Program-made: the position numbers and the translations under genes
The notes under the pieces: model-generated
Seen by the model: the letters and a program-made list of their open reading frames with translations, nothing else
What the model was told of the DNA's origin: nothing
The model's database searches: none
Shown: piece after piece, positions 55,329 through 64,000 of the stretch
Layout of the letters: every line of letters starts with the position of its first letter
How positions within the stretch are numbered: the first letter of the stretch is position 1
Assembly: GCA_024180945.1 (NCBI GenBank)
Contig: JAKSGN010000005.1
Location: 1,798,001-1,862,000, forward strand
Direction of reading: 5' to 3'
Source: Macrophomina tecta
Lineage: Eukaryota; Ascomycota; Dothideomycetes; Botryosphaeriales; Botryosphaeriaceae
DNA length: 64,000 nucleotides

Positions 55329-55602
55329 TAGCACAAGTAACACCCCACTGTAAAAGACGCTGCCAACTCCATGCCCCTTTCCAATTGGTAGAAAAACAAA
55401 AGCGAAGCCCAAGCCGCCAGATGTTGATATCATATCGCTAAGACGTAGCATTCCAAACAACGACGCTTTTGAAAATCTTTCGTAACCTGTTCATGCCCTT
55501 CGTGAAAACTCCTGAGAATCCGGAAGACTGACCTGTAGAGACGGCCCTACTAGCAATCCGCAATCCTTGTCCCATACAAAATGAACAAAGTTAAAAGGGA
55601 AT

Positions 55603-56802
55603 CTAATTCACCACGCTTCGTCTCCTGTGACTACGGGAAGTTCGACTTGGGCTTCCCAAGCCCTCCTCGAGGTCTCTTTCGTGAGCCCCTTCCGGTAATT
55701 CTTCATGGAACACTCGCCTGAGCTCTTTGCAAGCAGAGAGGTAATACTCCTGCACACCAGGCGTCGGCCTCAACGGGTTCGGCGCTTTGTCCCAGCCGTG
55801 CGGCACGCCGGGGACCATGGTATACACGACATTCTTTCCCAGGCCGAGAAGGCGATCTCTCAACCTTTCACCCTCAGCGAGTAGCATGTCCCACTCGCAG
55901 GTGAACAAGATAATGTCCTCAGGCAGACCGGCGAGCATAGCCTGCGGCGCGACACCCGGCGAAAGGTAAGGATTCGACATGTCCATGGTCGGCGGGGAGA
56001 GATAGCTCTCGTCGAACAACTGCGTAAACACAGCAGGCAACTCCTGGTCCTTGCGGACGCAGGTCATGCGACGCTGCTCACGAGTCACCGTATAGTCGGT
56101 GGAGGGATACCACGCCACAATTGCCTTCAGACGCAGCTCTCTCCGCACATTCACCAGGGTGCGGCCCTGGCTCAGCGCCTTCTGGGGAATATTCTCCGTC
56201 GACGCCGGGGCCGGATGCATGCCGTAGGGGGTCTCCGCGTCGGCAGGCTCCGGGATGACCTCGCCCTGCAGGCGCAGCGGGACAGTCAGGCTCATGTTGC
56301 CGCCGCTGCTGAAGCCCGAAACGGCGATGCGCTCAATGTCGATGTTGAGCGACTCAGCGTTCTCGGCCAGGTACAAGATGGCGTCGACACCGTCCTCGAC
56401 AGCCGTCGGGAAGGGCTGCTCGGGTGCGCGGCGGTAGTCGACGCTGACGACGACGGCGCCGACTTCCTGCACCACTGTCGCGCACCACCTGGCGTCATCC
56501 GTGGCCTGCCCGAGCGTGAACCCACCGCCGTGGAAGTTCACCACAACCGGGAATTTCTTTTCCCGCATGCGTTTTTGTATTCCGTAGTCGTCGGGCACGT
56601 AGAACTGCAGTTTGAATTGGCCCTTGCAGGGCGAGACGGTGGTGGTGACGGTTCGAGTAAAGGACGGTTTAGGCGGTCTGGGAGAAGCGAGCCGGTGGAG
56701 GAACATGCCAATTTCCATGAGAAAGCGCCAGAATTGCGCCTGGACGTGCAGCACCCATCGCGGGCGGGGTGCTCTGGACTTGGGAGGCTCGGTCTTGGCC
56801 AT
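55603..56802 (-). CDS. Alpha/beta-hydrolase (hormone-sensitive-lipase-type esterase)
   Basis: Carboxylesterase/lipase of the alpha/beta-hydrolase-3 group, 399 aa, single exon. The start at 56802 (MAKTEPPKSRAPRPRW) has an ideal ACC-ATG-G context; the frame stays open 37 codons further upstream without a good start. Oxyanion-hole motif HGGGFTLG is at about residue 93. The nucleophile elbow is SGFSSGGNMSL (GxSxG), the acid residue probably in CEWDMLLAEG and the catalytic His in VPHGWDKAP, so the enzyme looks active. A short membrane-like segment near residues 18-32 (VLHVQAQFWRFLMEIGMFL) may anchor it. The C-terminal tail is charged (ERDLEEGLGSPSRTSRSHRR). Natural substrate unknown; detoxification or ester degradation are typical roles. 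Confidence 0.88.
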   Translation of the reverse strand: MAKTEPPKSRAPRPRWVLHVQAQFWRFLMEIGMFLHRLASPRPPKPSFTRTVTTTVSPCKGQFKLQFYVPDDYGIQKRMREKKFPVVVNFHGGGFTLGQATDDARWCATVVQEVGAVVVSVDYRRAPEQPFPTAVEDGVDAILYLAENAESLNIDIERIAVSGFSSGGNMSLTVPLRLQGEVIPEPADAETPYGMHPAPASTENIPQKALSQGRTLVNVRRELRLKAIVAWYPSTDYTVTREQRRMTCVRKDQELPAVFTQLFDESYLSPPTMDMSNPYLSPGVAPQAMLAGLPEDIILFTCEWDMLLAEGERLRDRLLGLGKNVVYTMVPGVPHGWDKAPNPLRPTPGVQEYYLSACKELRRVFHEELPEGAHERDLEEGLGSPSRTSRSHRRRSVVN

Positions 56803-57586
56803 GGTGGAAATTGTCGCTGCGACACGCGATCGGGGTGCGGGTGGGGGAGGATGAGGCAGGCCGTTCGGAGACAGGCGATACGCCGAGGGCGGGCAATTTA
56901 CGTCTTTCAGCAAGAGAGTGGAGGTGGCAGGCGGCCGAGCAATGCATGCATTAGCGCAGCGGAGCTTCTAGAAGCCAAGGTAGGAGTTCGTGAAGAAAGC
57001 GAGGAGAAAGCGAGGAGAAAGCGAGGAGAGAGAGACAAAGGGCGGACACAGCCTCATTTGCATGGATGGCTGCGCCGGCGTGGTATCGTTCTCGGCCGGG
57101 CGTCGTGTAGCGTCACGTCAAAGCAACATGACGTCGCCCCCGGCCGCCTTGGCACAGCCCCCCCGGCTGCCGCAATCAAGCTCCTGCTCCTCCGCATCAT
57201 CGGGAAATGCCGATCGATAAGCGCTCTCCGACTCGGGATGCCATCGCCATCATCGTCAAGGCAAGAACGCGGGGTTTAGAGCTTGTATTCGGCTGTCCGC
57301 CGCTATCCATCGCTACAAAGGCAGTTGCAGTCCGTCCGCAAAGCCACTGGAAGCCACCAAAAATCAATCCGAAACGGGGACGGAGGGTCATCATGTCCTC
57401 GAGAAGCGCCGCCCGTGTCCCAGATGCTCCTCTAATGAATGCCCGCATGCTATGCAATCCTAATCCGACATCCGCCCAGGTGCATCGTCGTATCAACGCC
57501 GTCAAAAACAATTAAAGCAGCCATTAACGCGTGAAAAGCGCAAAAAGAATGTCCGAGGTCTAGTCGCAACCCGTTCGTGGTCCCGC
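56803..57586. other. intergenic region with small minisatellite
   Basis: 780 bp between two minus-strand genes. Contains 2.5-3 tandem copies of an 11-bp GAGGAGAAAGC unit (56991-57032). No gene seen. Confidence 0.5.
56991..57032. repeat. 11-bp tandem repeat
   Basis: About three copies of a purine-rich unit, GAGGAGAAAGC, in the leader region of the esterase gene. Confidence 0.85.
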
Positions 57587-58184
57587 TTAGACATGCTCCC
57601 AGTCGTCGTCGTCCGACGACTTGGCCGCCTTCTTGCCCTTGCCGCGGCCGCGCTTATTGGCAGGCTCGCCGTTCTCGTCCAGCACTTCATACTCCTCGCT
57701 GACCAGCTCGTGCGTCTTGCGATCCTCGAACCGCTCGATCGCCTGGAGCAGCGCCTGGTTGAGGATCTGGCTGCCGTGGCTGGGTCCCTTCTGCGCGTCG
57801 TACGAGTATGTTATCTCGGCGTCGGGCTCCGGTGCCGCCGAAGGCTCGACCGGCTCCTCGTCTGTGGACTCGCCACTGGTGTAGTGTTCGAGGGGGAGGA
57901 CCTCTTGCTTCCTGTTGCGCGCGGCGTGCGCAACCTGCTTGGCCTTTTCGCGACGATGAGCGGCGGCGACCCTGGAGATGAGGTCAGCATTCGAGGCTGT
58001 AGCAGTCGTAGCCTGAGCGAGCTTACCTTGAACTGATGCGGTAGGGCCTGGGGTTGCTGTTCAGCGGCCGGCCAGGACCCCAGGCTGCGCCGTTCGCCCA
58101 CTTCGCCTTCTGCTGATGGTCGCGCTGGTAGTCGACCGAGTTGGCGCGCAGGTCGGAGGTGGAGTAGGTCTGCTCGGAAGCCAT
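57587..58184 (-). CDS. Conserved small fungal protein of unknown function
   Basis: 180 aa. Exons on the minus strand 58184-58027 and 57971-57587, with a GTAAGC donor and CTCCAG acceptor; the split codon rebuilds Arg in RISSR-VAAAHRREKAK. It starts MASEQTYSTSDLRANSVDYQ, then WANGAAWGPGRPLNSNPRPYRI, then a basic stretch, an acidic Glu/Pro region (STDEEPVEPSAAPEPDAE), a helical part (GSQILNQALLQAIERFEDRK THEL), and a tail with KRGRGKGKKAAKSSDDDDWE, which looks like a nuclear localisation signal. No signal peptide, membrane helix or enzymatic motif. Splice logic and codon pattern make it a real gene, but I do not recognise the family. Confidence 0.75.
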
Positions 58185-59163
58185 GGTGGGGTGGTGGTAG
58201 GGAGTGGTAGTAGAGAACGACTTGGAGTGAGGCAGGCTGATAAGCTTGGTAGGGTGCGCGGTGGTTCAAGGTTGGGTGGTGGATTGGTTGATATGGAGAG
58301 GTGGAGTACGGAGGCAGGCGACAAGGAGGTCAGCGACTTATAGGTCAAGTGGGTGTGTCCGGATGATGAGTCGGAAGTCGGAGCTGAGTCACTCGGGGAA
58401 GAGGTAGTGGCGGTGCTCTGCGCAGGAGGTGCTCTTGCGGTGTCCGAAATAGGAGCTGTGCTAGAAGGGGCAAGCTGAGACTCGTATGCTTGCGGAAAGT
58501 GTTATACAAATGCTAGAAGGACGGGGAAAGCGGGACAAAGGAGGCTGTTGTTTATGTACGAGATGACAGATGACGCTGGCTGCTACGAAGTCTGGACAAA
58601 GGGACCCGAGATAAGAGGATTGGCGCCAGCCTGTGGCAGATGAGCCACGGGACCCAGCCTGAATTGCCCGTCGAGGCTGGTCGCGCGCTCCACGCTCTGG
58701 GCCTTGGACGCTGATAGGAGCACAAGGTGCCGGGCCCGGCCTGTCAGCCTGTAGCCTTGATTTGGCCCTCGGACGTCAGGCACAGGAACGTGCTTGTATC
58801 GCGCAACCGCAGGCGCCGGCGGCCGGCTGACGTCTGGTGGGGCTCATTATCTGCTGCTGCCCGCCTCACGGAAACCTACCTACTGCCTTGGAGAGTGAGG
58901 ATGTCGCCATCACGGGCCCTCGGATGTGCTCTGGCAAGGTGTCCTTCGGTTGATGGCGGGCGAGGGGGAGAGAGCGATCAGGGTGAGCCGATCCTCCGCA
59001 TCGCTTCGGCCTTGGGACGACGCGCCGCTGACTCCACACGCGCGAACGCCGCCGCCGCCGCCGCCGCCCCATCAGTCAATCAATCAGGCAAGATAATAAC
59101 ACGACCAACCATCCTTCCTTCCATCCCACTCTATCTATCAAGGTAGTCCGATTACGAAGCCCC
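58185..59163. other. intergenic region, no gene seen
   Basis: 980 bp holding the promoter of the 180-aa protein and the 3' flank of the ATL gene. Contains a CCG repeat (about 59047-59068). No gene recognised. Confidence 0.5.
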
Positions 59164-59906
59164 TCACTCGTCATCTGCTGCACTCTCCGCACCCCGCTCT
59201 GCCTCGTCTTCGCTGTCGCTGCTGCTCTCCTCCCCCTCCGCCGCCTCGCTGGGCAGCTCGCTGGGAAACCAGCCATAGACTGAGAAGTCGACAAGGAACT
59301 CGCCCATGCTGCCGACGCCCACGTGGACGCCCTCGCGGCGCAGAGCTGTGGCCTGTCGGCTGGCACCTCCCGGGCCCCTTTGTTTGCCGGTCAAAGGTCA
59401 GCAGCGCGGCTCAATTGCCAGGGTCACGGGGAAGCTGCGCTTGCTTCTGCGCTGAGACAAGGAGTGTGATGTCGACACTGCACGCACCTCGGACTAATGA
59501 CGCCCTTTGAGTTGATGACGCGCTGCCACGGCACGTTACCGCTATGCCATCTCGGTCCGCGCCTGCTGCCGCTGTGTTCGTCGCCGTCGCCGCCGGCTTG
59601 CTTGGTGTCGCTCGGCGAGGGCAGGTGTTTGAGTGAGACACCGACCTGCCTTCATCGCGATCATCAGCCCTTGTCCGGCTCCGGTGCCGCTGATGGCCCT
59701 GTCCACATACCTAGGGCATTCCGCTGCTCGATGAAACTATAGTCAGCCTCGAGACTCTGCCGGGAAGATCCGGGTGTTCTCGACTTACGCCTGCCCAAGA
59801 GCCTAGCAATGTGTCCGTAGGATGTGACTTTGCCCGGTGGTATCTCTTGCACGGCCTGATACACGGCCGCAAACCACGCCGCAGCCTCCTCCGATCGGGG
59901 TGCCAT
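59164..59906 (-). CDS. atl1: Alkyltransferase-like (ATL) DNA-repair protein
   Basis: ATL protein that binds O6-alkylguanine and passes it to nucleotide excision repair, 169 aa. Exons on the minus strand: 59906-59789, 59726-59711, 59649-59488 and 59377-59164. The second is a 16-nt micro-exon that rebuilds LLGR-PAECPR-QVGVSLKHLP, exactly the family sequence. The start MAPRSEEAAAWFAAVYQAVQ and VTSYGHIARLLGR form the helix-turn-helix; NVPWQRVINSKGVISPRGPG is the active-site loop, where Trp replaces the alkyl-acceptor Cys of methyltransferases (PCHR to PWQR), so it is an ATL and not an active MGMT. An acidic tail (EGEESSSDSEDEAERGAE) is extra. A Gly/Arg-rich insert (QAGGDGDEHSGSRRGPRW) lies before the active loop. 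Confidence 0.85.
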
Positions 59907-61379
59907 GTTTTCCGCGTCAGTGTGGAGTCAGGCAAATGATGGACCAAGATGCTGTGGCCAAGGCAACTACCAGTAAGGACGGGAGCATATGAGCCATACA
60001 CGTGACTCATTAATATGTCTTGGCATAGCCTTACCCACTCGGGCAATTTGGCTACCGGTGATCTCATTCTCACACGTCTCAAGTGCCAAGGCGAAACTCA
60101 ACAGGAATTCGTCAGGAGCCGGACTGTGTGACAGGGAAGGCTCTTGCCAGACGACGGCCACGGCTGCTCCAAATTTATCCCTCAGCCACTCTGAACTTTA
60201 TGCGAGGAGCATAACTATTCCATCCGCGCATAGGTTCTAGACTTCGTATTCCCTGTTGACGCGCAATAAGATCTGAGTGGCAGGGCTAAGTTCCTCTGAA
60301 ACGCCTGCCAGCTCCGACGCATCCGCTCGACCTAGTTCTGCCCGTCACCGGCGCAGACGCTGACACTCTCAACGACCTCTGCGCCGGCCCCACCGGAAAA
60401 CTGCGTGGCTAGAAGCGGGTCAACACAACGGACAGCCCTCCACTATCAAGGCGAGTCTGGGTGCGTCTCCCCGACCACTGTGCTTGTTTTAATACGTGGC
60501 CGCGAAAATCGGAATGGTAAGTAAAGCATGTATAGAATGCTAACAGCTATTTGGTCGCATTGGTGGTGAACTGAGAATGATCAGCCGGATCGGGCCGCCG
60601 GCCTCGATGCGGAGCAGCCCGTCGCCGTGCCGTCATCTAAGACTTCCAAGCAGATCTCTCTATCTGGAAGAATCGGCTTCGGAAATGCTTTACCATAACT
60701 GAGAGAGCATTGACTGTTGAATCGGCAATGGGTGAACCCGCAAAATCGGTCTTATAGTTTGACTTGAGGATGATGAATCATTACACGGCCAATTGCGATA
60801 CTTGGAGACGTGTACGGGAGCGTAGCTAGCCGACTGCCATATATAGTCTGATTTCTTTCTCATGCTTGCGTAGTTTGCGAAGACGATGTTTATCCCAACG
60901 TCATAACCACGAGGACGGTCGCGAGTCTTACTGACTTAGCGGCAGCTGCGACCCGGCCATCTTCAAACAGTAAGGTTTTCTATAGCATGATATTAGTACG
61001 CTTATATAGCACTTACTGAATCTATAGGGTTGAATCTGGTCACTTCGGATGTGAGCAAGTATCACTGAGCCGGATTCAGAACATGGTTGCCTGGGAAGAG
61101 GCCTGTAATCAAACCTATTATATGACAACTCCTACGTGGAGACTGCCCGCCTCCTCAGAATTGCCGTCGTCGCGAAATCCAAAGAAGTCATTCCAATGTC
61201 AGTGCAAGGAGGGGGAAGCAAGGAACTGAGCCTGGCCAAGGGGTACACTTGATTAGATAATACACCTTGGCGTTTTTGCCAGATTTGTCGATCCGCGCCC
61301 GCGCCCGCGTCACGTCCAGAACTTTAGAGCTGCCAAAGCTGCACCGAGGACCGCGGCGCCTTCCACGCCAGCAAACACA
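59907..61379. other. 1.5-kb gene-poor region
   Basis: Between the ATL start and BUD13 start (head-to-head genes). No gene recognised; the two promoters lie at its ends. Confidence 0.5.
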
Positions 61380-62495
61380 ATGTCTCTCGCCGACTACCTC
61401 GCGAAGAAGTACCTGACCGCCGACGCGCCCGCCGAGAAGAAAAGCAAAAAGCGCAAGAGAAAAGCCGCCGCCGAAGCCAGCAACGGCCTGGTCATCGCCG
61501 ACGACGATGTCACCGGTTGGAACAACGGCCCTCAGAACCAAGACGACGAGGATGGTCCTATGATGGGTAAGCAATCGCGGCAGCCCTAATCACACGCCCG
61601 CTCACCTCCACCATCTTTTCCATCTCAATCTCCCCCTCCAAATCCAATTAGAGAGCGAGCCCAAACTCCCGTCGCTAACCACCAACCCACAGTCGCCGGC
61701 AGCAGCGCCGAGTTCCGCAAGAAGAAATCCAGCGGCTGGAAGACAGTCGGCAGCGCCGCGCCATCGTCAGCCGACCAAGCAGCGGCCGATGCCATCATCG
61801 CATCCGCGGCGGCCGAGAACGCCGCGCGCGCTGCCGCGTCCGAAGAAGCGCCCATGGTCCTCGACAACGACGACAACGACGAAGACTCCGGCCCCGTCAT
61901 GGCATCCGGTGCGGCAGCGGGCCTCCAAACAGCCGACCAAGTCGCGGCCGCGCTGGCGAAGCGGCAGCGGCAGGAGCGGCGGCACATGGAGCAGGCGATG
62001 CGCGAGGCCGGCGCCGCCGCGACCGAAACTATCTACCGCGACGCAAGCGGGCGCATCATCAACGTGGCGATGAAGCGCGCGGAGGCGCGGCGCGCGGCGG
62101 AGGAGGAGGAGGCGAAGAAGCGGCGCGAGGAGGAAGAGGCCAAGGGCGACGTGCAGCGCGCGGAGAAGGAGGCGCGCATGCGGGCGCTGAAGGAGGCGAA
62201 GTATATGCCTGTCGCGCGCGGCGCCGACGATGCGGAGCTGAATGATGAGTTGAAGGAGAAGGAGCGGTGGAGCGATCCCGCGCTGGCCTTCCTTTCGTCC
62301 AAGAAGGAGGGAAAGAGTCGCACGGGGAAGCCGCTGTATAAGGGCGCCTTTGAGCCGAATCGTTATGGTATCAGGCCAGGCCATAGATGGGATGGCGTGG
62401 ATAGGAGTAATGGGTTTGAGCGGGAGTGGTTCAAGTCGAGGAACGCGAGGGCGAATCGCGCGAACTTGGAGTATGCCTGGCAAATGGACGAGTAA
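61380..62495 (+). CDS. BUD13: Pre-mRNA-splicing factor BUD13/CWC26
   Basis: Subunit of the RES (retention and splicing) complex of the spliceosome, nuclear, 329 aa. Exons 61380-61566 and 61693-62495; the 126-nt intron has a GTAAGC donor and a GCTAAC branch site, and the join restores Met-Met-Val-Ala-Gly. The start [20 protein letters not shown] is the standard CWC26 N-terminus followed by a basic nuclear-type stretch [14 protein letters not shown]. The middle is charged and helical with Ala/Glu/Arg-rich coiled-coil (about residues 210-255). The C-terminus contains the family signature [20 protein letters not shown] and [20 protein letters not shown], which binds the partner Snu17. Length is normal for filamentous fungi. 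Confidence 0.93.
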
Positions 62496-62867
62496 GCGCG
62501 GCCGGAGGGTTCATTCGCCATTGGGAATTTGTGATATCCTTCAAAGGGTGTAAATGGGCAAAGGGCATTGGCATAGCGAGGCGTTCTGGTTCTTATGGGT
62601 TGCTGCATGTCCGCAAGTTGTAGAGGCATCAAATTCGATTCTTGGTCACTCAGCAGCAAATGCAGAAGTACTTTCAAGATGAAAGTGAGAGAGCTCATTC
62701 AGACTGGTGTGGACACTCTTGTTGATTTCTTCCGCGGCCCTTATTTCCACGACTCTACTGATGTGCAACAACGGTACGAAGTCTATCAAGTCAGCCGCAA
62801 ATCTCTACCAAAAATCTCATAATATCGTACATAATCTTTCTTTTACATTCAAAAGCTCCTCACAACG
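62496..62867. other. convergent 3' region
   Basis: 372 bp between tail-to-tail genes; no gene seen, presumably both 3' UTRs. Confidence 0.5.
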
Positions 62868-64000
62868 CTACCACAACAATTCGGCCCTTGCCTGCGGCGG
62901 ACCTTCTCCGTTCTCGTACACGCCGCCCACGCTCCACTTGAACGGCATGCGATGCCACCGCCTCACGAACCTTTGCGCCTCCGCCTTATTCTCAAACGTG
63001 ATCACATACCTCGGCGGCACCTTCCTGACCATCACGGCACCGAAGTCGTCGCCCACAGCCTCGTTACGCGAGTAATGCGTGGTGAGCCTGACGATGCCGT
63101 CACCGCCGTTGGTGCCGCCCACGATGGCCCAGGTAAGCCAGCGATCTTTTCCGTCGCGGGCAATGGTGTTGCGGACGTCACCGAGCGAGGGCTGCGCGCC
63201 TTCGACGTGGAAGAGGACCTTGGTGACGGTTGTTTCCGGGATGGCGGCGCCGGTAGTGGGGTCGATCGGGCTGGCGTGGTCGACGATGGGCTCGTAGCCG
63301 CCTGCGAGAAAGATCTGTCGCAGGTGTCTGGGATAGGGGCTGGGGACGACGCTGCAGTATATCGTGTTGCTGATCGGAGGGCCGATCGTGTAGGAGTTGA
63401 GGGCGGCGTCGAGGTCGACACCGTTGGCATCCGTGAATCCAGGGGGAGGGGGTAGGGCAGAGGACAGAGAACTCGGGGCATGGGATTTCACGAGTACGTG
63501 CAGCTTGCGGATGTTTTGTTGGAAGTCGCGGGCGGCTCGAACGTTGCGGAAGAGGATGTAGTACTGATCGAGGCGCTCGAGGGTTTGTTCGTCGCGGGCG
63601 GGGAATGCTACACCTCTAGTTAGCAGTCGTCCTCCGAAGAGCGGATGGTAGGGAGGCCCTGCTTACCTTTGATGAAATCCGGGTCCGTCCAGCCTTCGAT
63701 GTACTTACTGGACGAGGGGACAAGACGCTTGATATCTTCTTCGCTCAGGTACTTGCTCACTCCGGACAGCTTGATGACCACCAGTTCGTTCAGATACTTC
63801 ACCTGCATTTGCCTATCGATGAATTCTTTCCTTTGCAGATATTGTGGTCGGCGCTCTATCTTCTGATCTTGGAAGTCCAAACTCAATTTCGGCACCTCAC
63901 GCTCATCCTGAGGAGCTCGCTGATCTTGGCTTCTCTCAGCAAGCTCGGGGAACAGTTCACCCAGGAGCGAGGCTGACTGCTTGTGCTTAGTGTTTGAGCT
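62868..64000 (-). CDS. Conserved hypothetical protein (5' end outside window)
   Basis: The 3' part of a gene running off the right edge. Visible exons on the minus strand: 64000-63667 and 63607-62868, with a GTAAGC donor and GTGTAG acceptor; 357 residues plus stop are visible. It is rich in Leu/Glu/Lys at the start (LLGELFPELAERSQ, YLNELVVIKLSGVSKYLSEE), then DPDFIKG-AFPARDEQTLERL, DQYYILFRNVRAARDFQQNI, TVTKVLFHVEGAQPSLGDVR, DRWLTWAIVGGTNGGDGIVR and a C-terminal piece PRYVITFENKAEAQRFVRRW that looks like the last strand/helix of an RRM-like fold. No membrane helix is visible. I do not recognise the family; a mitochondrial or RNA-binding role is only a guess. Confidence 0.7.

Noticed and set aside
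56215..57279. 354-codon plus frame opposite the esterase
   Set aside because: Mirror of the esterase coding region with biased composition; not a gene.
1..64000. CRISPR-like or other regularly spaced repeats
   Set aside because: None present; repeats seen are homopolymers, microsatellites, one short minisatellite and transposon ends.
1..64000. tRNA or rRNA genes
   Set aside because: No B-box-like GGTTCGAANCC with matching cloverleaf was found by eye; a covariance-model scan would be decisive.

Overview
The window is nuclear DNA of a filamentous ascomycete (Pezizomycotina). Genes are split by short GT-AG introns, mostly 46-150 nt, with CTRAC-like branch sites. The families present (GH131, GH16, cutinase, fungal rhodopsin-domain proteins, DUF3632, DUF7580, HMT1-type ABC transporter) are typical of such fungi. 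The wall-degrading and secreted-protein content suggests a plant-associated species, possibly a Dothideomycete; that is inference. All gene models were assembled by eye from reading frames and splice consensus.

Layout. 1-2.6 kb: 3' part of a GH3 beta-glucosidase. 3.6-5.1 kb: membrane-anchored GH16 glucanase. 7.5-8.3 kb: cutinase. 11.3-12.6 kb: rhodopsin-domain membrane protein. 13.9-17.3 kb: an island of small secreted cysteine-rich proteins, with two tandem 81-residue paralogs on the minus strand and an unrelated 109-residue protein on the plus strand. 18.4-26 kb: a cytochrome P450, an MFS sugar-type transporter and a badly decayed enoyl-reductase pseudogene. 27.2-30 kb: mitochondrial ribosomal protein mL50 and a GH131 glucanase. 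32.2-39.3 kb: a small hypothetical gene, a long low-complexity orphan, an NmrA-like reductase and an F-box protein. 41.7-43.2 kb: a second rhodopsin-domain protein. 45.1-47.7 kb: a broken DUF7580 gene abutting a DUF3632 gene. 48.5-49.9 kb: a divergent pair, an RNase T1-type ribonuclease and a frameshifted small secreted protein resembling beta/gamma-crystallins. 51.2-53.9 kb: an HMT1-like ABC half-transporter. 54.2-55.3 kb: a 1133-bp pogo/Fot1-type DNA transposon remnant with 51-bp perfect terminal inverted repeats. 55.6-64 kb: an alpha/beta-hydrolase, a small conserved protein, an alkyltransferase-like DNA-repair protein, BUD13/CWC26 and the 3' part of a conserved gene running off the right edge.

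Functionally, secreted or surface proteins that act on plant or fungal polymers (GH3, GH16, cutinase, GH131) and small secreted proteins are interspersed with housekeeping genes (mL50, BUD13, ATL). Gene-poor stretches of 1-3.5 kb separate many of them and hold poly-T/A tracts and decayed genes. The most novel item is the tandem pair of 10-cysteine secreted proteins. They share identical cysteine spacing, identical intron positions and an almost invariant last exon that shows purifying selection. No CRISPR array, rRNA or tRNA gene was recognised.
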